From positions 1 through 28,347 of the IMG/VR virus record IMGVR_UViG_3300042868_009843: DNA of 28,347 bases. One strand, written 5' to 3'. This DNA is from a virus. Within the stretch, counting starts at the first letter, position 1. Each line of letters opens with the position of its first letter. Position numbers and translations under genes: made by a program. Shown piece after piece: positions 7,591 through 16,500 of this stretch. A model generated the notes under the pieces. It did not search any database. It saw nothing but the letters and a program-made list of their open reading frames with translations, and had not been told where the DNA came from.

Positions 7591-10500
7591 TTAGGTATTT
7601 CCAAGTTGTATGTATCCTGTTGCTGGCACAGATGCGGCCTCTACTAATGTGCCCATTGGATGCAGCAACGGAACTGAAGTTCCTCCTACACCTCTTCTCA
7701 ATTGTCCCAGTGTGGTACCAACCAAGGTGTAATATTCAATTCTTTCACCGTTTATGTGAATAATACCTGGAGTAATAGCGAATACATTGGGCACTGGCAA
7801 ATTGCTAGCGTCAGCTACTTCAATTGTGTTATCAGTCAGATTCAACGGATTAACCAATGTAGTTTTGTAAGTTGGCGCAACTTCAGCTGCTGAACGCACG
7901 TCATTCATGCTAACAAACAGTTTGGCACCAATGCCGTTGTTGTCCATTATGGTAACAATAACACTGTCGTATGTTCTACCAGGCAAAAACTCTTCCGGTG
8001 CATGACTAAACAAGTCAGACACAAAAGTGCCACCTTGTGCTACAATAGCATCAGGACTAAAACCACTGGCAGTGCTGAATGCATTGGACGTAATTGCTAT
8101 TGTTGCAGAACCTGTTCCGGTTCCAGCAGCATTGGCTACAAATATAACACCAACTCCGTCCTTGTGTGCACCAATTGATGTAAATTCTGTAGTACCTACA
8201 TTGGTAACAATATACCTGGTGCCAGCAACAAAGTTACCAGCCGGAATTGAAACTCCAGTAAATCCACCGCCTGTTACCGCAGTATCTTGTATAACCGCTG
8301 TATTGGCATTCAAAATTTGGTTATCCAATCCAGTCATCAATCTTGACAGTACTTTTGGTATCATTGATACAGTCGGGCTGTACGAAGACATGACTCGATC
8401 ATTTGCATTGTTAAAATTTGCAGAGTTGTGCGGAATCCAATCGCTGCGAATAAACTTGCTGTTGGCAGAAACATTAGAAGAATTGATATACGAATTACCG
8501 TTGTAACTCACATATGTTCCTGTTGGATAAGAAGTATTTACTTGCCAATCAACTACTTGAGTACTGTATTGCACTCGATCAAATCTAATAGAAGTTTTAA
8601 TTTTTCTAATTTTGTTGTTATTGATTCGAACCGATCCAATGGTTTGTTTGCGCGGTGTGGTTTCAAATTTACTCAATTGAGTAGTACCCGAACCGCTTAC
8701 AGCAACCAATGGAGTTGTTGTATATCCAGAACCCGGTTGTTCTACAACAAATGCTTGTACGCCGCCTGTTAACGGATCAATGAAAGACCTAACTGCTGTG
8801 TTACCGCCAGTTGCATCGGTCGGAATAATAGAAACATCAGGTGCCTCAATATGACCAAAACCTGCAGATGCAATCTCGACACTTTCGACTTCAAATTTGT
8901 AGTTGTTGTACCAATCTTGATATTCAGGTCTGTTGGCTAACAAATCTGCATCTTTTTCTGGAAATTGGCCGTTAGGGCTGCGAAACACTCCTAGAGTACG
9001 ATCATAATACGACGGCAAATCAAAATCTGTGAATGTAGTAGACAGCAACGGCTCAGTGGTATGATACTCCATGTTGTATTCACGAACTTTGGTTCTGTAC
9101 GGTTTGACTTCGTTTACATACTGTTCATAAAATTCTTGTCTGTTCTTGACATACGACGAAGACGGTTTCAACGCATTTATTCTGTGCTTGATGGATAAGA
9201 AACTGGTTTTAAAAATCCAATCACTGTACTGTTGTTCTGCCAATACAAAATCAATCAAAATAAACAATACCTTGTTGTAGAATTCTGCAAGGTCCTTGAC
9301 AAACACATCGTGCTTGAGCCCTTTGAGGATAAACCTGAGTTCGTTAAACAAACTAAAATCCCAAGGATCAGTATCGTATTCAAATCTATCAAATCCAATT
9401 TGATTCCACAAGTCGGCTTTGATTTGTATGGTTCCGTTTTGTTTGCCAACCAATATATATTTGTTATTGACCTCGTAACGATAGAAGTCAAACAATTGGT
9501 TCCCGCTGTCTTTGACTTTTATAATGTCCCCTACATTGAGATCAATTTTGTATATGTCATTGAATGTGTCAACCACATGAGTAGCCAGAGTTTTATTGTT
9601 GTAACCATCTGCATACCAGTCAGCAAAATCCCATGAGTTGGCAGTATCGAACCCTTGTACTTCTATCAGTACATTATCATCGGTAGTAATGTTTTTACGA
9701 TATATTGTCCATCTGTTAGTGTAATTTTCATCATTTTTAACATATACTCGACTTGGTAGCGCAAACCCCAATAGATTTGAATCACCACTGCCAGTGGCAG
9801 TGAATACTGTGCCAACAGTGTTGGAGCTGGCGCCCACTGTAGTAAAATTAAAGTCGATTATTTCTGTGATAATGTATTGTTTGCCAATTTCAAACGAACC
9901 CGAACTGAACTCAGGAACATAATCTACTTGTTCTTCTGTGTCAACTGTGTAATCGTAACGATCTTCTGGTGGCTCAGGATCTGCTGCATAAAAATTATCA
10001 GAATAAATTGTCTTGTTATTGACAATTCTACCAGCCACAGGATGTTTGATTAGAATTGTGTTGACATATTTCAACACATCTGAAATTGCTTTCTTTCGAT
10101 TCAAAATTATTGTTTGTCTAGGCTTGTTAGATAGACCAACTTGATCACCCGGTAGCAAGGTTGGATCTGGTACCAACGCTCCGCTTTCGTCCATTCCTAC
10201 CAGGCTGTCAATCAGCTTGTTCTCTATCCTTGGATCCATTATGGCAGTTGCATTGTCCTGCTGGAACAATTGATATTCACTGTGTGTGATATTTTCTGTA
10301 ACCTTGACTCGGTATTCGATATGCAATGCAGTATCAGTGCCAGATAAAAAATTACCAACATTATAAAGAGCAACAGCATTGTTTCTCAGAACAGCAGCAT
10401 ACGGAATACCTTGCAGCACAGGTTGTTCAATTCTATAGGCAATATTAAATGCACTATGTGATTTTGACGGTAGTGTTGTAGTTGTTCGGTCTTTGACCCA

Positions 10501-13500
10501 ATAGTAGTATTTGTTTCTGACTTCTTTACTGATGTCGTCAACATAAATCAATTGGACAAACGCCGAATCGTTGGCAAACTTAGGTGTGCCTTCAAGCCCT
10601 TGAGTTATATGCTGCGAAGGCAATACATCGCTTGCTACCCATTCGTATACATCAATGGTACTACCTTCAAACATCTCTGCCCAGTATTGAACTCTGTAAT
10701 TGTTGTCACTTTGTTCGTAATCAATATATCGAACAGTGTCCGTGTCCCACCATATTTTACCAACTTGCTTTTCGCCCCAGTGCAGTTCGTCATCGATGTT
10801 CAAATTCAAATTTGATCCAACATTGTATTGAGCTGGATCAATGTCTGTTTTGAAATCGATGTCTGCTTCGGCACTGCCAAGAATCTTGCCCTTAACTGGA
10901 TCTAAAAAGTCAAGTCGCGACAGTATGGTTTTTGTTTTTTTATTAAACAAATACATGCTGGATATGCTGGTGATGTCAACTACATCTGACTGTCCTTTGA
11001 CAAACTCCCAACTTGGATTTTCAGCGTCAAGGTCTCTGAACCTGATGTTTTTAAATTGTGCAAACTTTTGTGCATGAGCAGAATATCCTATGTTCGATTC
11101 TCCTCGGAACACACCTAATCTAGGATCAGTTGTTAAATTTACAGTCAACAATGTGGCTTCATCAATTGGAAGGCTGTTGAACTGAGAACAGCTGGCTGTT
11201 ATAATATCATCTTCTCTAACAACTGCAATTCGAGAACCAGCTGGGAAAGAATTCCAATTGTTTGGTCCTGGTGCAGATTCTGATCCGTTGTATACTTCCC
11301 ATTCGTCGGATCTGAGATAGTTGTAAACTATACTCCAAGTCTTGGTATTGTTAACAGCGCCTCCTGCTCTTATAGCAGACAATGTGTGCTCTCTACCATT
11401 TTTATCTATAGCAAATGCCAATATCAGTGCCATTGCACCGCCTTGAACAGCCGACGATGTCATAATAACATCATGTGTGTAACGGCTGTACTTGCGGAAC
11501 GAAATAAATCCAGTATAGGATTGTGTATCAGTTCTACATTCCACTAAATTGTTGTCATTGTTATACGCCCAGGCAAATGATTCTGCTGTGCTAGCCGGTT
11601 GCGTTTCCACATTTGGCCTGTGTGAGAATCGAGTCCAAGATATCGACTCACTTAGTGGATCAAACGAATTTGGCGTAGAACGATATGTAACAGGAGCATG
11701 CCCACTACCGCCTACAGTAGAGTTGGCTACTTCAGTAATCACGCTACCGTAAAACTGTGGGCCGATTACATAAGGATATACAGGAGTACCATTTGCATCA
11801 ATGGTTGTAAAATATGCGTATGTTCCATCAGGGTAGTCGGGTGTCACACAATATCTACCGTTGTATTGATCAAGGTCTCCTTGACCACTTAACTCGTAAT
11901 CCTGAATAAACGTGCCCATTGGGCTAGTTACTAGATCGCATGCATCTGTGGTGGCACGATATGCAGCATTGCGTAATCTGTAACCACTGACCATTCTTTT
12001 GATGGCAGCATTGGTACCAGTGGCACTGGTATATCCAAATGGGCCGTAAATTGGATATCCATCAAGGGCATAACCCAATATCTTGCTGTGTCCGCCAGGA
12101 TGAGTCAACACACCGCCAATATAAGTGGTTGATATTGAGTCAGGATCGCCCATGGTGTTACTGGTTGATCCCACGCCTGACAACCAAGCATTGCCAAATG
12201 TATACGCTTTGTATGTGTAAATCTGACTGTCTAGTATTATGCCGCCAGCTTGATCTTTGTTAAGGCCTAGCAGTCCAGGATACATCAGATCGTAATTAAA
12301 TTCTGGAACTATTAAATACCCTGCTGGTGCTAGCAATCCTGCGTCGGGGCTGGTTATTGCAACGCCGTTGATCCAAAATCCAATTAATCCGGTACCTATA
12401 TCCATGTGGGTACTTGCTTCAACGTTGCTGCCGCCATTGATAGGAAACGTTCTGTTGTAATTTTGCTCTACTGCTGTTGTAGAAACTTGTGCGTTACCAA
12501 AACTATGATACGGAAGACCAGATGCTCTTACATTGATTGAAGAGTTTTCAATTGTCCATGAATTTTTTGGTCCAACAAAGTTACCCAGTATACGCCTTAT
12601 ATAGCGGTACACTGCCCAACGATTGTCATTGTCGTTGTCAACCCATACCAAGTCGCCAACAGCTCGAGGTTCTTTTGTTATATCATTGTCTTTGTCTGCA
12701 ATATCTTTGTATCGAGATTTTTGCATTACAAACAATTCAGCTTCACCATCAACTGGATTTGCCAGCAATAACTTGTATTGGTCTTCTGTTACAATTACAA
12801 CCACAGTGTTTGAATCCTCAACATACACTGCTTGATAGAATCCATCAAAACTAGAGTTCAAGCCGCGAATAGCAAAGATATCACCTACTTGTATTCCGTG
12901 ATCAAATCGTGTGATTACTCTTGCTTTGTTATCCAGATTGTATTCAATTGTGACAACTGGTGTGCTAACCAGAATTGCACGATACACTTGCCAATCTTCG
13001 TCGAAGTCTTTGGCCACCCAAAGATTGTATCCAGACTGTAACTCGGCCAGACGTGATGTTAAACTGGCATAATTGTTAAAATCAAACAGTGTACCGTTGA
13101 CATCGTTTACATTGACATAACCAGCTGTCTTGACGTCTGTTTCCAACAAAGTGTCTGGTTCTCTGTTCAAAAAGACAGGTGCTCGGTAACCCTTGGGTCT
13201 GTTCAACAAATCTTTGGGTCGAATAGTGATAAGATTGTCAAGACTTGGTTCTGCTGAATTTAATAATTTAAATGCTGCAGGATTGGCTCTGTACTTGCTT
13301 TCATTTAAAATTATATCAATGCTTTGATTGGACTTGTTGGATCCGTACTCACCTACTCGTAGGCCCCATTCTTCATATATAGAAACATCGTTGACAATGT
13401 TATCAAATTGGCCAGAGTATATGGCAGTGATGGCATTCTTTGTACCTTTGTCTTTGATAAACCCTTGATAGAATCGGCTTTGGGTGTTTTCGTTCAGACC

Positions 13501-16500
13501 AATATTTTCCAAATAAGGTCTGCTGCGATACCCAATCAATCCATTGCTAAATTTGTCAAAATTTTCGTCTATAACAGGGCTATCAATATCGTAGATGCCG
13601 CCTATCTTGCTTGCATTGTGTGCAAAGTTAGGAATCAATCCAGCCGAGAATTGAGTATCTAATTGAGACCAATCCTCATAATTGAAATACATGGTACCAG
13701 GAATATTTCTTATAGCTGAATAATTTCTATTTTTATATTCAACAATGTCGGCCTTTTTGTAATCATGTTCAGGTTCCCATAGATCAACTACGTCGGTGTT
13801 GTACATGAAGCCAGGTGGATTCAATTCTCCAGTCCAGTCGGCTGTTTTGTTTCCAATAATTTTTAATCTGTACTGTCTGCTTCCTAACTCAGTCTTGTAG
13901 ACAATGTCGTTAAAGACGGTTGTGTTGTCAAATACCAATACATGTTCGTATTGAATCAAATTGAGTTCTGCATACGCAATAGTTTGTCCGCTGGTAGTTG
14001 TAATAGTAGTAACACCGGGATCCCTGACCACCGACAACTCATCTGTTCGTATTACATTAAAATTAGGACCCAAGACTTGGGAGTCGTTTGATATATTGGT
14101 TATTGTGTCAACAGCGGCATCGATTCCGTATATGGACATAGAGGACTCAAGCGGACTCAGTACTAGAATATTACCAGTTTTCCATCCTTGCAAAGTCCAG
14201 CTGATAAACTCTCTGGCGCTGAGAATCCAATCTCTCTGATGGCTCAAATTGGTATCATATCTTTCAAACGCAAATCCTTCAGACGACAGGTATCGTTGGT
14301 AGCCAACAAAAAAGTCAACTATCTGTTGTATATTTCTAAATTCAAAACCGTAAGGTACATTGACTTTTTGTGTTTTATAGTCTTGGTATATAACGCCTCG
14401 AACGCCCAATTCTTCTATGGTATAGAAATTTCCGTTAAACTCGCTTGGTATTACAGTGAAGTACGGGTACTTGAGATTGTAACCTGTTACAGTGTAACCA
14501 GCTGGGGATTTTTCTACAATAACTGCACTGTATGTTGCTTTGCGAACTGGTACACTCTTGTTAAGGTGCACCACATAATTCTCGTCTGGTATAATAACAC
14601 TCTTGTTGTTACTGGTAGGACTAAACTGCTCAGACATGACAGTGATGTATTTTTTGTCTGTAAAGGAGGCCATTTTGTAGCCAAGTTTTACATCAACATT
14701 ATTCAAGTTGTTGCGAATCTGTCCAGCTGCATCAAGTCCCAAGTTTGTTAGATAACCGTGTATCCAGTTTATATATCCGCTGGCTCTAACAATGTTACCG
14801 TTGACCAGTTCGCCGTTTATTTTAAACAACAAGGGATTGACTCTTTGATTTAACGAATTCAAAAAGTACTGATCAAGTCCATCGTCTTTGATTTGCGATG
14901 TTACATCAAATTGCAAACTAAAATATCTGGCCGGTGTCAACAAAGCTATAGCACGATTGATAGCAAATGCATAATCGCTGGATCTGACCCAGGCTGTTTC
15001 AACGGGTCCTTGGTCGCCTATTAGGTAAGACTGATTGAATCTGGTGCCGTCAAATGTTTTGACCATAATGGCCTGTGGTGATTTTAATGCACCAGTTGAG
15101 TCAACTGGCAACACCCTGCTGAGCCCAGGTCTTGCATACAAAGGATTACTAGTGCTATCATTCCTATAGAAACCATTTTCTAAATCTTTCCACATTTGAT
15201 TGCCTGGCAAATATGGTGCACTGCCATAAGCCAGGTTCCACCAGGCTGGTTTCTGCACAAATCCCAACATCTCCCATGGATGGGTTGACGGCTTGTCTGT
15301 GTCATAGAAATAGTTGTAAATAGCTCTCCAATAGCCTGGTAGCTTTTCACCTTCTAGTATTTCTGTAGTTTGATTATAGTTCCAGGTAAATTCATCATTG
15401 GGCTGAAAGTACTCGTTGGTACTGTAATCAAGTTGGTTGTTGCCAATCCATTTTAAGAACTCTGTATTTAAAACTTGATTGTATTCTGACAAACTGTAGT
15501 CAAGTTTTCTAAACTTTCCAGGACGTACAGAATTGATATCAAACAATTCTGGATTGTAAGTGACTCTGATATTGTTGTATATGCGATTTTCTAATTCCAA
15601 CATGTACTGATCACGCAGGTCGTCAAATGCCAGTGTAATACTACCATCATGGCCTTGAATTACATTGACCGGATTGCCAGACCTATAGGTAGCATCTTCA
15701 AAAATGCCAGGTTGAAACTTTGGATACAATCCTAGTTTTGTTGGGGTCTCTGGTACATAAGACCCATCAGTATCTCTATACCCTTTGATAAGAACTATGT
15801 CGTTCCTGTTCAGAGTCAACGAACCGTAAAATTGAACAGCGGCAACACTTGAATCAATGAAATAGTCCTTGTCTATTACCAACTGTTGGCCATTTAGATA
15901 GACCAACACTGCTTTGTTTGATAACCCATTTGTTGGAAAGAATTCTGTTCCCAACGCATCACTTATGTTAGGAACACTGTATATCCTGACCGTAGGATCT
16001 ATAATCTTGTAAGTGTCAACTACATAGTTGTCACCCCAAGGAATCATTCCAGAATAAAACCACGGAAAGGTTGGATTCTTGACTCCATTGATTTTGTTGA
16101 GCACGTGATCAACGCCCGACATCACGTCCATGGATATCAACTCTGGCAAGGTGATACACATTTCTAAAAATTTATTCTTAAACCTGCTGTAATCTTTGCG
16201 AGCAAGATCCAGTCCATTGATAAAATTCACTGTTGGATTTGTCAGGAACAACGATGCATACAAGGTAGGAGCACTGTGCTTTAATATGGATCCACCTTGT
16301 TGACTGATGTCCAAATCTCTGACATTGTTGTTGCTTAAAAGATTTCCAGTTACACCAATTGTGTTGTTACCTATTTCAACAAAATGGTTACGAATCTGAC
16401 CCAGTGTAACATAATCCAATGTGAGGTTCATTGGATTGAACTCCAAGTTCTTGGGGATTTGATAATACCCAAGTTCACTAACTTGGTTGGTGTAAATGAA

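Noticed and set aside
14188-14751. A 187-codon plus-strand frame inside the giant gene
   Set aside because: Antisense shadow of the giant protein; composition is unlike a phage protein and no motif is visible.
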